DNA of 64,000 nucleotides from Sediminispirochaeta bajacaliforniensis DSM 16054 (lineage in GTDB: Bacteria; Spirochaetota; Spirochaetia; DSM-16054; Sediminispirochaetaceae): the NCBI RefSeq assembly GCF_000378205.1, contig NZ_KB899415.1, forward strand, positions 112,770 through 176,769. The letters are read 5' to 3'. The position numbers and the translations under genes are program-made. Below the pieces are notes generated by a model that saw only the letters and a program-made list of their open reading frames with translations, was not told the origin of the DNA and searched no databases. Positions 15,709 through 24,310 of the stretch are shown one piece after another; position 1 is the stretch's first letter, and every line of letters starts with the position of its first letter.

Positions 15709-18700
15709 TTGTTCAACCCGGTCGACCCAAAAGTGAATTTTCCCAAGATGGAAGAAGATATCCTTAAGTTTTGGGAGAATAACGATATTTTCCAAAAATC
15801 CATTGATCAGCGTGAGGGTAAGGATGAGTTTGTCTTTTATGATGGTCCTCCCTTTGCTACCGGACTTCCTCATTTCGGCCACTTCGTACCAGGGACCATA
15901 AAGGATATTATTCCCCGTTATCAGACTATGAAGGGGAAAAAGGTTCTCCGGCGTTTCGGTTGGGACTGCCATGGTCTTCCCGTCGAGTACGAGATGGAAA
16001 AAGAGCTTGGAATTTCAGGCAAAAGTGAGATTGAAGCCTTTGGGGTGGCAAAATTCAATGAATCCTGCCGTTCCATTGTGTTGAGATATACCTCCGAATG
16101 GCGTCAGATTGTGACGAGAATGGGACGGTGGGTCGATTTTGACCACGATTACAAAACCATGGATCCCGATTATATGGAATCGATCTGGTGGGTCTTAAGC
16201 CAACTTTGGAAGAAGGGGTACCTCTACGAGGGGCACAATATTCTTCCCTACAGCCCCGCACTTTCCACCCCTCTTTCAAACTTTGAGGTGAATCTCGGTG
16301 GCTACCAGGAGGTTGTTGATCCTGCGGTCACCATCCGCTTCAAGGTACGGGGAACCGACTCGACCTATATTCTGGCATGGACCACCACGCCTTGGACCCT
16401 GCCCAGTAACCTCGGCCTTGCCTTCGGTCCCGACATCGATTATGTCAAGGTGAAAGACGGCGACGAGTATTACATCATGGCAAAGGAACGCCTTTCCGCG
16501 TATTACAAAGATCCGTCTGAATATGAGATTGTGGAAGAAAAAAAGGGTACGGCTTATGCCGGAGTCGAATATGAACCTCTGTTTCCCTATTTCGCCTCTT
16601 TGCGGGAGCAGAATGCATTCAGGGCCTTTACTGCAGACTATGTAACCACCGAAGATGGAACGGGTATCGTACATACGGCTCCCGGCTTTGGTGAGGAAGA
16701 TTATGAGGCCATGAAAGGGACGGGTGTCCCGGTTGTCTGCCCTATTGATGCGGAATGCCGCTTTACCGACGAGGTTCCCGACTACAAGGGAATTTTCGTG
16801 AAGGATGCCGATAAACCGATCATTAAGCGCCTGAAAGATGAGGGCAAGCTTATTCGGCGTGAAAACTACAAACACCAGTATCCCTTCTGTTATCGGACCA
16901 AAAAGCCCCTTATCTACCGTGCAGTAAGCTGTTGGTTTGTCGATATCGGAAAGATCAAAGAGAAGATGCTTGCAGCCAACAGCAAGGTCAACTGGATCCC
17001 TGCGCACTTAAAGAACGGCCGCTTTGGAAAATGGCTTGAAGGAGCGCGTGACTGGGCCATCAGCAGAAACCGCTATTGGGGAAATCCTATTCCCATCTGG
17101 AAATGCGACGGTTCTGATTACATTGAGGTGATCTCCAGCAGAGAAGAGCTTGAGAAAAAGTGCGGTAAAAAGGTCGATGACCTCCATAAACACTTTGTTG
17201 ATGAATTTACTTGGCCAAGCCCCGACGGAAAGGGGACCATGCGGCGAATTCCCGATGTGCTTGACTGTTGGTTCGAGTCGGGATCGATGCCCTATGCCCA
17301 GATCCACTATCCCTTTGAGAATAAAGAGTGGTTTGAAAAGAACTTTCCTGCCGATTTTATCTGTGAAGGTCTCGATCAGACCCGCGGATGGTTCTATACC
17401 CTTACAATCCTCGCCGCTGCACTCTTTGATTCTCCCGCCTTTATGAATGTGGTTACCAACGGCCTTGTCCTTGCCGAAGACGGAAAGAAGATGAGTAAAT
17501 CGGAGAGGAACTACTCCGATCCCGTGGAGGTTATCGATAAGTTCGGGGCCGATGCCCTTCGTATGTTCCTTATGAACTCCGCGGTAGTGAAAGCCGAGGA
17601 TCTTCGCTATTCGGACGATGGCGTCAAAGAGGTTCTGAAGACCTTCATCATTCCGTTCTGGAATGCCTATAGCTTTTTTGTTACCTATGCAAATATTGAT
17701 TCCTTTGAACCGAAAGGGCTGAAGGATGCTCCCGATAATCCCCTGGATCGATGGATCCTCTCCGAGGCCGAGCATCTTGTTTCCGACGTTACCGCACAGC
17801 TTGATGCCTATGATCTTCAGAAGGCGATTGAACCGATTGTTCGTTTCGTCGATTCCCTGAACAACTGGTACATCAGAAGGAGTAGAAGGAGATTTTGGAA
17901 GAGTGAGAACGATAGCGATAAGCTCCAGGCATATGAGACCCTCTATGCGGTCCTTATGAAGGTTGTCCGTGTCGCTGCTCCGATCATTCCCTTTATGACC
18001 GAAGCGATTTACCAGAATCTGAAATGTAAGGAAACAGCAGAGTCCGTGCATCTCTGCGACTATCCCGTTGCCGATGAATCGGTCCGTGATCTGGAGCTTG
18101 AGAAAAAAATGGAGATCACCAGAAAAGCTGTCTCCATGGGCCGGGCCCTCCGGAGCATGCACAGTCTCAAGACACGTCAGCCCCTCAAGGCCCTCTATCT
18201 GGTTACCAGGGATTTTCAGGAAAAGAAGATCCTTCGGGAGATGGAGGATATCATCCGGGAAGAGTTGAACGTCAAAGAGGTCCTGCTCAAAGAGAACGAA
18301 GAGGATCTTGTCGTCTATCAGGCAAAGCCGAACTACAAGGTGCTGGGAAGCAAGCTTGGGAAGTACATGAAGGCTGTGGCAGGAAAGATCGAATCTTTGA
18401 CCATGCGCGAGGTTCAGTCCCTCCTCGAAGGGGCGACCCTTTCCCTCGACTATGAGGGAGGTTCCCTTGAGCTGACTGAGGAAGGAATCATCGTGCAGCG
18501 TTTTGAAAAGGAGCATCTGAAGGTTCTGAACGATGGAAGCCTGACCGTGGGGCTCGATTCCGAGGTTACCGAGGAGCTGAAGCAAGAGGGAACGGTTCGT
18601 GATGTGGTTCGAAGTGTCCAGAATATGCGTAAGGATCGAGGTCTTGAGGTTACCGATCGAATAAGGCTTTTCATCGACGGTACGCCGGCCCTTCGGGAAG

Positions 18701-18831
18701 CCGTCGACCTGTTTACCGATCATATCCTTGAAGAAACCCTTGCCGAGTCTGTCGACTTTAGAAAAGAGGCCGGCTCCGAGGAGCGCGAATGCGGAGAGGA
18801 ACATTGCTGGATCGATCTGGTAAAGGTTTAA
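15709..18831 (+). CDS. ileS: Isoleucyl-tRNA synthetase, eukaryote-like type
   Basis: Charges tRNA-Ile. 1040 residues. The HIGH-type motif appears as PHFGH near residue 55 and KMSKS near residue 600. The CP1 editing domain (TWTTPWTLPSN-like, here AWTTTPWTLPSN) lies between. The N-terminal stretch VLRRFGWDCHGLPVEYEMEK and the long C-terminal extension mark the IleRS2 (eukaryote-like) branch, not the shorter bacterial IleRS1; IleRS2 enzymes are typically little affected by mupirocin. TTG start with GAGGAGGAA upstream. A terminator hairpin lies about 35 bases after the stop. Confidence 0.97.
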   Translation: MFNPVDPKVNFPKMEEDILKFWENNDIFQKSIDQREGKDEFVFYDGPPFATGLPHFGHFVPGTIKDIIPRYQTMKGKKVLRRFGWDCHGLPVEYEMEKELGISGKSEIEAFGVAKFNESCRSIVLRYTSEWRQIVTRMGRWVDFDHDYKTMDPDYMESIWWVLSQLWKKGYLYEGHNILPYSPALSTPLSNFEVNLGGYQEVVDPAVTIRFKVRGTDSTYILAWTTTPWTLPSNLGLAFGPDIDYVKVKDGDEYYIMAKERLSAYYKDPSEYEIVEEKKGTAYAGVEYEPLFPYFASLREQNAFRAFTADYVTTEDGTGIVHTAPGFGEEDYEAMKGTGVPVVCPIDAECRFTDEVPDYKGIFVKDADKPIIKRLKDEGKLIRRENYKHQYPFCYRTKKPLIYRAVSCWFVDIGKIKEKMLAANSKVNWIPAHLKNGRFGKWLEGARDWAISRNRYWGNPIPIWKCDGSDYIEVISSREELEKKCGKKVDDLHKHFVDEFTWPSPDGKGTMRRIPDVLDCWFESGSMPYAQIHYPFENKEWFEKNFPADFICEGLDQTRGWFYTLTILAAALFDSPAFMNVVTNGLVLAEDGKKMSKSERNYSDPVEVIDKFGADALRMFLMNSAVVKAEDLRYSDDGVKEVLKTFIIPFWNAYSFFVTYANIDSFEPKGLKDAPDNPLDRWILSEAEHLVSDVTAQLDAYDLQKAIEPIVRFVDSLNNWYIRRSRRRFWKSENDSDKLQAYETLYAVLMKVVRVAAPIIPFMTEAIYQNLKCKETAESVHLCDYPVADESVRDLELEKKMEITRKAVSMGRALRSMHSLKTRQPLKALYLVTRDFQEKKILREMEDIIREELNVKEVLLKENEEDLVVYQAKPNYKVLGSKLGKYMKAVAGKIESLTMREVQSLLEGATLSLDYEGGSLELTEEGIIVQRFEKEHLKVLNDGSLTVGLDSEVTEELKQEGTVRDVVRSVQNMRKDRGLEVTDRIRLFIDGTPALREAVDLFTDHILEETLAESVDFRKEAGSEERECGEEHCWIDLVKV

Positions 18832-18839
18832 GTCCCCTG

Positions 18840-19715
18840 ATGATGCCATCGGAAGCGACTGATAGGAGGGGACGGCGAATCTTTCGCCGCCCCTTTTTTC
18901 TTTTTTTGCTTCTCCTCTCTGCTTTTCTCATCGGGTGTGCCGGAACCCCTAAAATATATGAAACAGGGGTAGAAGTTTTGACAGGGAAGGGGGACCTTAC
19001 CCTTGTGGTGCGGGAACCTTCGGCGTGGGAACCGACGTACCGATGGCTCATGGATCTTCTCCTGGGAGCAGGAATGGAAGAGAAGCACGCCGCTATGCTT
19101 TTAAACCGGACCGAGCGTATGTCTGTCGCCCTTGATTCGAGGGGCTTGCGTCTTGCTCTTGCCGGCAATTTCCCCCGTTTTGCCTTACGCAAGACGATTC
19201 GCGAGGTAAACAGTGAACCGGGACTTCAAATGGCCATGCCGTGGAGCGGGGTTGTGCTGGTCTCACAGGGCGATCATTCCTGGCTGAAAAGAACAGCCTC
19301 CGGTGAAGACGGTTTTTTTGCGGGAGCATTGATCCCTGGAGAGATCGCCTTCTTTCTGGAAGAGCCCGCTTCTTTCGTTGATGAAGCGGACCTTACCGGC
19401 GTCGATCACCTTCGCGTCCGGCTTGTTCCCAAAAGCATGGATGAAATGAATGGTTTTGAGACGAGTATAGATATTACCTGTTCCGATGCCGAACGTGCGA
19501 AGCAGGTGGCAACCTCGTTGAAGACGGCCTTATTTGTCGCCAGTCGGCAGAAGAACACAGACGATGCAGCTACGGCCTCCAGACAGCGATTTGCAAAGGA
19601 CGTTTTGCGTCTTCGGGCCGTCGGCCGGGAAGGAACGGGTATTGTGATCGGCCCGGTCTTCCTGCGGGAATATGACTTTGCCGTCATCGCAAAGATGAGG
19701 AATATACTGGGATGA
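18840..19715 (+). CDS. Lipoprotein of unknown function with a hairpin in its 5' codons
   Basis: About 291 residues. A basic N-terminus and hydrophobic run end in the lipobox LIGC near residue 33. The mature part starts CAGTPKIYETGVEVLTGKG and shows a two-part alpha/beta layout with no motif I recognise. The start is uncertain. The ATG at 18840 or 18843 lacks a ribosome site, while AGGAGGGG at 18864-18871 has no ATG, GTG or TTG properly spaced after it. A terminator-like hairpin spans the codons before the hydrophobic run. hisH follows after 10 bases with its own ribosome site, so hisH-hisF may share the transcript. Confidence 0.6.
   Translation: MMPSEATDRRGRRIFRRPFFLFLLLLSAFLIGCAGTPKIYETGVEVLTGKGDLTLVVREPSAWEPTYRWLMDLLLGAGMEEKHAAMLLNRTERMSVALDSRGLRLALAGNFPRFALRKTIREVNSEPGLQMAMPWSGVVLVSQGDHSWLKRTASGEDGFFAGALIPGEIAFFLEEPASFVDEADLTGVDHLRVRLVPKSMDEMNGFETSIDITCSDAERAKQVATSLKTALFVASRQKNTDDAATASRQRFAKDVLRLRAVGREGTGIVIGPVFLREYDFAVIAKMRNILG
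18868..18907 (+). terminator. Strong terminator/attenuator hairpin after ileS, inside the next gene
   Basis: GGGG-A-CGGCGAA (18868-18879) pairs with TTCGCCGCCCC (18883-18893), 11 bp with one bulged A and a 3-base loop, followed by TTTTTTCTTTTTTT. This is the expected terminator for ileS. It also overlaps the 5' coding region of the following lipoprotein gene, and its left arm takes in the Shine-Dalgarno-like AGGAGGGG, so it could act as an attenuator. Confidence 0.85.
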
Positions 19716-19725
19716 AGGAGAAGAA

Positions 19726-20355
19726 ATGAAGGTAGGAGTTATCGACTACGATGCGGGCAATCTTGCAAGTGTCAGTACGGCCCTTCGATTTCTTGGTGCC
19801 GATTTTATCGTTTCACCGGATCATAGGGAACTTGATCGATGTGACAGGCTGATTTTCCCCGGCGTTGGTGAGGCCTTTCATGCTATGCATGTATTGCGGG
19901 AACGTTCACTGGACACATTGCTTCAACGCTATGCCGCTTCCGGTCGTCCTCTTTTGGGAATTTGTATCGGATGCCAGCTGGTGCTTGACCATTCCGAGGA
20001 GCGGGATACCGATTGCCTGGGAATCATACCGGGGAAGGTCTTGCTTTTCCCTGAACGCAAGGGCCTGAAGGTTCCTCACATGGGATGGAACTCGGTACGC
20101 TTTTGCGGCGATATTCATCCTCTTTTCTCCGGAATTCCGGATGGTACGTCATTCTATTTTGTTCACTCCTATTATCCGCAGGTAGATCGATCTCTGACCA
20201 TCGCAGAGTGTGATTATGGTGAAACCTTTTCGGCTGCTTTTGCCCGGGATAACATTGCGGCAATGCAGTTTCATCCCGAAAAGTCCGGCCCCTTTGGCTT
20301 GCGGCTTTTGAAAAACTTTCTTTCTTGGAATCCGGGAGGCGCTGAGCATGTTTAA
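19726..20355 (+). CDS. hisH: Imidazole glycerol phosphate synthase glutaminase subunit HisH
   Basis: Class I glutamine amidotransferase that feeds ammonia to HisF in histidine synthesis. 209 residues. It begins [15 protein letters not shown]. The nucleophile cysteine is in GICIGCQ near residue 86; the catalytic histidine and glutamate are in MQFHPEKSG near residue 185. GGAGAAGAA precedes the ATG. Its last eight bases overlap hisF, as expected for a two-subunit enzyme. No other his biosynthesis genes are in this window. Confidence 0.96.
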   Translation: MKVGVIDYDAGNLASVSTALRFLGADFIVSPDHRELDRCDRLIFPGVGEAFHAMHVLRERSLDTLLQRYAASGRPLLGICIGCQLVLDHSEERDTDCLGIIPGKVLLFPERKGLKVPHMGWNSVRFCGDIHPLFSGIPDGTSFYFVHSYYPQVDRSLTIAECDYGETFSAAFARDNIAAMQFHPEKSGPFGLRLLKNFLSWNPGGAEHV

Positions 20356-21130
20356 GCGACGAATCATTGTCTGTCTCGATGTTAGAGATGGAAAAACCAC
20401 AAAGGGCGTGAAGTTTAAAGGTAATGTCGATATCGGAGATCCAGTGGAGATGGCCCGAGAGTATTACCGTCAGGGGGCCGACGAACTCGTCTTTTACGAC
20501 ATCACTGCTTCAAATGAAAAGCGTTCCATCATGATCGATGTTGTCCGCAAGGTCGCTGAAGAAATTTTCATTCCGTTTTCGGTGGGAGGCGGTATTTCTT
20601 CCGTCGACGATATGTGGGATGTGATCCTGGCCGGGGCTGAGAAGATCAGCGTAAACAGTCAGGCGGTGAAAAATCCTTCCATCATAGAAGAGGGGGCTTC
20701 ACGTTTCGGACGTCAATGTATAGTTCTTGGTATGGATGCCCTCTCTGATTCATCCATGCCGTCCGGATACCGTGTTGTGATACATGGGGGGAGGGTGAAG
20801 ACGGAATTGGACGCCCTTGAATGGGCTCTTCGTGCAGAGTCCCTTGGCGCGGGCGAGATCGTGCTTAATTCCATCGACGCCGACGGAACAAAAGACGGCT
20901 ACGAGTTGAATTTGACCTCGATGATTAGCAACGCCGTCTCCATCCCCGTGGTTGCATCCGGGGGTGCGGGCAAACCTGAAGATCTTGTGGATGTCTTTTC
21001 CAAGGGCTCTGCAGATGCGGCCTTGATAGCTTCCATGGTCCATATCCAGGGCTATACCATCGGCGAGATTAAAGAGACGCTTCGAAAAAACAATGTCGAA
21101 GTTAGAACAGATTCTTTTGTCGAGCCGTGA
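20348..21130 (+). CDS. hisF: Imidazole glycerol phosphate synthase cyclase subunit HisF
   Basis: (beta/alpha)8-barrel cyclase making imidazole glycerol phosphate and AICAR. 260 residues. Catalytic aspartates are in IVCLDVRDG near residue 10 and VLGMDAL near residue 127. The phosphate-binding motifs FSVGGGI and PVVASGGAG lie on the two half-barrels. MDAL replaces the more usual AIDA-type segment, but the aspartate is kept. It overlaps hisH and is followed by a 97-base gap before the next gene. Confidence 0.96.
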   Translation: MFKRRIIVCLDVRDGKTTKGVKFKGNVDIGDPVEMAREYYRQGADELVFYDITASNEKRSIMIDVVRKVAEEIFIPFSVGGGISSVDDMWDVILAGAEKISVNSQAVKNPSIIEEGASRFGRQCIVLGMDALSDSSMPSGYRVVIHGGRVKTELDALEWALRAESLGAGEIVLNSIDADGTKDGYELNLTSMISNAVSIPVVASGGAGKPEDLVDVFSKGSADAALIASMVHIQGYTIGEIKETLRKNNVEVRTDSFVEP

Positions 21131-21227
21131 GACTCGATGAGCGAAATATGTTGCCCGAATTGCCCTGCAATGAGTATATTAACGGTAACAGCATAAAAAT
21201 TTATATTGACGGCGGAGGCGCAACTAC

Positions 21228-21530
21228 ATGCCTACTTATGATTACGAGTGCGACGAATGCGGTCACACCTTTGAGTTTTTTCAAGCAATGTCTGATGATC
21301 CTATTTCAGTGTGCCCCAAATGTGGGGGACATGTGAGGAGACTTATCGGAGGAGGAACCGGTATTATTTTTAAGGGAAGCGGTTTCTATGTCACCGATAA
21401 TAAGCGAACGGGTGCTTCTTCCACCTCTTCTCCTATTAATGGAGACGAAAAAACGAAACCCCAGAAATCAAGCGAATCTCATGTTGAAAAGGCGGATAGT
21501 AAAAAAGAACCGGCTTCAACCAAGGGTTGA
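21228..21530 (+). CDS. FmdB-family zinc-ribbon protein
   Basis: A 100-residue protein with the FmdB/CxxC_CxxC_SSSS regulatory-protein ribbon: MPTYDYECDECGHTFE, then SVCPKCGG, then the glycine-rich GGGTGIIFKGSGFYVTDN. The tail is disordered, rich in serine, lysine and glutamate. GGCGGAGG lies upstream of the ATG. The family is widespread but its role is unclear; a nucleic-acid or amidase-regulation role has been suggested for members. Its last 15 bases overlap the convergent thiI gene. Confidence 0.88.
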   Translation: MPTYDYECDECGHTFEFFQAMSDDPISVCPKCGGHVRRLIGGGTGIIFKGSGFYVTDNKRTGASSTSSPINGDEKTKPQKSSESHVEKADSKKEPASTKG

Positions 21531-21535
21531 GGCCG
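21501..21535 (-). terminator. Terminator of thiI formed in two overlapping coding ends
   Basis: An 11-bp stem (21511-21521 with 21525-21535, one G-T pair, 3-base loop) contains the stop codons of both convergent genes. On the minus strand it is followed, after four bases, by six T (21501-21506). It should end the cysteine desulfurase-thiI transcript. Confidence 0.65.
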
Positions 21536-22730
21536 CCACTTGGTCTTCTTTCTGAAACGAATGGGGAGGAAATGCGTATACCTCCCTGTTCTCATATGAC
21601 CTTTTAAGCTCTTCGTCGAGGCTCAGGCTCCGGTATGCCGTGGTAAGGAGTTCCTTATTGGGGTGTACCAAAGGGTGTTTGGGGCTAAAAATGGTACAGC
21701 AGTCTTCATAGGGAAGGATACTGGTTTCGAAGGTACCTATTCTCCTGGCAATCATGATGATCTCTTCCTTGTCCAGACCGATGACCGGACGAAAAATGGG
21801 GCGCTGGGCAAAGGAACCGGTAAGGGTAATGCTTTCTATGGTTTGGCTTGCTACCTGGCTAAGGGCCTCGCCCGTAACCAGCGCCTTGGCCCCCGTATTG
21901 GCGGCAACCATATCGGCAATCTCCACCATGGCAGCCCTCATATGAAGGGTCAGTTCTTCGCTTCTTCCCCGCTGCTTCATTAAGATTTGTGCTTCGGTAA
22001 AGGGAATGACATGAAGCCGTATGCCTCCGGTGTAGGGCGCCAAAATCTCTGCAAGTTTCTTCACCTTATCGAGGGCCTCATTCGATGTATAGGGATACGC
22101 ATGAAAATAGACGGCGTCCAGTTTCAAACCGCGTTTCGCCATGAGGAAAGCTGCGACCGGAGAATCGATGCCTCCGGACAGCAAAACGACCCCCTTGCCT
22201 GCACAGCCGACCGGAAGCCCTCCCGGCCCCTTTTCCATCCGACCATAGATATATGCTGCTTCGCGTATCTCCACTCCCAAAACCCAGTCCGGGGTTTTGA
22301 CGTCGACATGGAACTCCTGATGGGCATCAGCGATACGGGCACCGATATCGCAGGCTATTTCGTACGAGGTCATTGGAAAACTCTTATCGGCCCTTCGTGC
22401 GGAAACCTTGAAGCTCTGCAGCTTTCCGTCCGACGCTATCTCATCGGCAATCAGCGATGCTGCCTCCCTGATCTCTTCTACTCGCTTGTCACAGCGAAGG
22501 GCCTTGGTGAATCCCACTATGCCGAAGGTGGTTGAGAGTACGGAGCGTACCGCCTCTTCCGGAGCCTTCGGACATCGAAGATAAACCCTTCCACTATGCA
22601 TTCGCAGCTCTGATCGGTAGGGCAGCAGCTTTTTTTTGATATTCTTTCGTAAAAGCCTTTCGAAAAAGATTCGGTTATCTCCCTTTAGGGCTATTTCCCC
22701 GAAACGTATAAGATACAGTGATTCTTTCAT
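21516..22730 (-). CDS. thiI: tRNA 4-thiouridine synthetase ThiI
   Basis: Uses ATP and sulfur to make 4-thiouridine at position 8 of tRNA and may also serve thiamine synthesis. 404 residues. It has an N-terminal ferredoxin-like part, a THUMP domain (about 60-165) and the PP-loop ATP site VLLSGGIDSPVA near residue 185. EDCCTIFSPKHP lies near residue 345. The C-terminal rhodanese domain of the E. coli enzyme is absent, as in the Bacillus form, so sulfur must come directly from a desulfurase. The cysteine desulfurase gene immediately upstream is the obvious donor. Confidence 0.96.
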   Translation of the reverse strand: MKESLYLIRFGEIALKGDNRIFFERLLRKNIKKKLLPYRSELRMHSGRVYLRCPKAPEEAVRSVLSTTFGIVGFTKALRCDKRVEEIREAASLIADEIASDGKLQSFKVSARRADKSFPMTSYEIACDIGARIADAHQEFHVDVKTPDWVLGVEIREAAYIYGRMEKGPGGLPVGCAGKGVVLLSGGIDSPVAAFLMAKRGLKLDAVYFHAYPYTSNEALDKVKKLAEILAPYTGGIRLHVIPFTEAQILMKQRGRSEELTLHMRAAMVEIADMVAANTGAKALVTGEALSQVASQTIESITLTGSFAQRPIFRPVIGLDKEEIIMIARRIGTFETSILPYEDCCTIFSPKHPLVHPNKELLTTAYRSLSLDEELKRSYENREVYAFPPHSFQKEDQVAASTLG

Positions 22731-22739
22731 CTTCTTTCC

Positions 22740-23912
22740 TTAAAATGCCCTTCCGAGAAATTGTATTGTCTGATCAAGGGCTTGTAGAAATTGTTCTATC
22801 TGGGCACATGTGGTATCGGCACCTATGGAAATACGAAAAGCCCCCAGGGCATCCGCTTCTCCGACTCCGGCCCTCATAAGGGCACGTCTGATCTTTTTCC
22901 CGCCATGACTACCACGATTTGAACAGGCAGATCCCGCGGATATGGCATATCCCTTATCGTTCATGACGCGTACCAATGTTTCGGAGGGAATGGGTGATGC
23001 GGTGGCGCTGATGGTCGATCCTACAAAATTCCGGGGTGCTGCCTTTCGCGAACGGGGAATAACGCTTAGCCCTTTCAGCGAGGAAAGCCCTTCAAACAAC
23101 AGCATTTGTGCCTCTTTACTCGGCAGCCGTCCCTCCGCAGTCATGGTAAGGCTTTCGGTCAAAGCCGCAATGGCCGGCAGGTTTTCCGTTCCCGGCCTCA
23201 TCCCCATCTCCTGACCCCCGCCTGGAAAAGGATGGGTAAGAGGTTTCTTGAGGTAAAGGATTCCTATTCCCCTGGGGGCTCCTATTTTGTGGCCGCTGAA
23301 GCTGGCGGAATCGATTCCCGAAGCGATGATATCTTCGGCAATACTAATCTCTCGTTTACCGCCTGCCTGAACCGCATCGGTATGAATATGAACGGGATGA
23401 CCTTCCTCTTTACTTCGTATCGCTTCAACAAGCTTTTGTATGGGAAAGATCTCTCCAGTTTCGTTGTGGACTGCCATACAGCAGGCAAGCTTTGTATTCC
23501 CGGTGATAAGCCTGGCATACTCCTCCACGGAAAAAAGGCTCTCCTCCCGGATCGAAGGCTCTGCCAGGGAAAAACCGAATTCGCTGAAAATCGGGCGATA
23601 CTCCCATATGGCAGGATGTTCGAAGCCTGGGATGATAATCTTCCCGCCTCCCTTACTCCTGAGAAAAGAGTGGAGAACAATAGCATTACTCTCTGTTCCT
23701 CCGGAGGTGAAAATGATGTGATCCGGCCCGGTTCCCAGCATATGGGCAATACGCTTCCTGCACGTTTCGAGAAGAGCCGATGCCTCTTTCCCCTCTTTGT
23801 GTACCGCCGAAGGATTTCCGGGAAAACGTTCGGCAGTTTTATCATAAGCCTCTCGGGCGCGAACGCTTAAAGGTGCTGTTGCCGCCCAATCGAGGTAGAT
23901 TCTTCCCATCAT
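22740..23912 (-). CDS. Cysteine desulfurase (NifS/IscS family)
   Basis: PLP enzyme releasing sulfur from cysteine as a persulfide. 390 residues. It opens IYLDWAATAPLS and has FTSGGTESNAI near residue 70. The PLP lysine is in SFSGHKIGAPRGIGILY near residue 210. The active cysteine is in SAGSACSNRGSH near residue 330. Its gene is nine bases upstream of thiI, as with the Bacillus NifZ-ThiI pair, so tRNA thiolation is its likely job. It begins with two ATG codons, no ribosome site, and a promoter -10 only six bases upstream. Confidence 0.94.
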   Translation of the reverse strand: MMGRIYLDWAATAPLSVRAREAYDKTAERFPGNPSAVHKEGKEASALLETCRKRIAHMLGTGPDHIIFTSGGTESNAIVLHSFLRSKGGGKIIIPGFEHPAIWEYRPIFSEFGFSLAEPSIREESLFSVEEYARLITGNTKLACCMAVHNETGEIFPIQKLVEAIRSKEEGHPVHIHTDAVQAGGKREISIAEDIIASGIDSASFSGHKIGAPRGIGILYLKKPLTHPFPGGGQEMGMRPGTENLPAIAALTESLTMTAEGRLPSKEAQMLLFEGLSSLKGLSVIPRSRKAAPRNFVGSTISATASPIPSETLVRVMNDKGYAISAGSACSNRGSHGGKKIRRALMRAGVGEADALGAFRISIGADTTCAQIEQFLQALDQTIQFLGRAF

Positions 23913-23918
23913 GGGGCG

Positions 23919-23947
23919 ATGATAGCGTTAATGATACGCTCTTTCAA
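23919..23947 (-). promoter_or_regulatory. Promoter of cysteine desulfurase-thiI, predicted leaderless
   Basis: On the minus strand TTGAAA (23942-23947), 17 bases, TATCAT (23919-23924). The first ATG begins at 23912, six bases after the -10. Confidence 0.7.
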
Positions 23948-23957
23948 GACAATAGCC

Positions 23958-23986
23958 TTGAAAAAAGTACTTATCACGTGTATCCT
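23958..23986 (+). promoter_or_regulatory. Promoter of the ArsR-type regulator, predicted nearly leaderless
   Basis: TTGAAA (23958-23963), 17 bases, TATCCT (23981-23986). The ATG of the regulator is at 23997, ten bases after the -10, without a Shine-Dalgarno. It is back to back with the desulfurase promoter, 10 bases apart. Confidence 0.65.
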
Positions 23987-23996
23987 ATGTATTCGT

Positions 23997-24287
23997 ATGG
24001 ACGATCAAACTTGTTGTGCAGATATTATTATTGAGACCTACGCTGAGAAGCTCAAGGTATGTGGACACCCTGTTCGCCTCAAAATCCTTTGTCTTATTGA
24101 GAAGGAAGAGGCGTGTGTTATGGAGCTCTGGAAGTGTTTAAACCAGTCGCAGCCTGTGGTCTCACAACACCTCGCCGTTCTGAAAGAAAAGGGAATAGTC
24201 GATTCCGAGATTCAGGGAAACAAGCGCTTTTATTCTATTGTAGACCCCTTTATTAAGTCGATTGTTCAATCGTTGGGTACCGTCTGA
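23997..24287 (+). CDS. ArsR/SmtB-family metal- or redox-responsive regulator
   Basis: A 96-residue winged-helix repressor. The family pattern is clear: ETYAEKLKVCGHPVRLKILCLI, the sensor-helix region EEACVMELWKCL, the recognition helix SQPVVSQHLAVLKEKGIV, and the wing GNKRFYSIVDP. It carries six cysteines: CC at residues 6-7 and single ones at 22, 31, 39 and 45. The N-terminal CC plus CVMEL resembles the CadC-type soft-metal site, though a persulfide or redox sensor is also possible. The start was chosen at 23997 from the promoter and family N-terminus. It is divergent from the cysteine desulfurase, a possible target. Confidence 0.88.
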   Translation: MDDQTCCADIIIETYAEKLKVCGHPVRLKILCLIEKEEACVMELWKCLNQSQPVVSQHLAVLKEKGIVDSEIQGNKRFYSIVDPFIKSIVQSLGTV

Positions 24288-24310
24288 TTTCTTCACATGG
24301 ACGATACGTT

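Noticed and set aside
17008..18849. A 613-codon open frame on the minus strand
   Set aside because: It lies antisense to ileS, whose motifs are unambiguous, and its translation shows no domain pattern. Codon bias of the real gene explains the long open frame.
18864..18884. A rare ATC start codon for the lipoprotein gene after AGGAGGGG
   Set aside because: Spacing is reasonable, but ATC starts are extremely rare and the hairpin would block the site. Kept only as an uncertainty in the start call.
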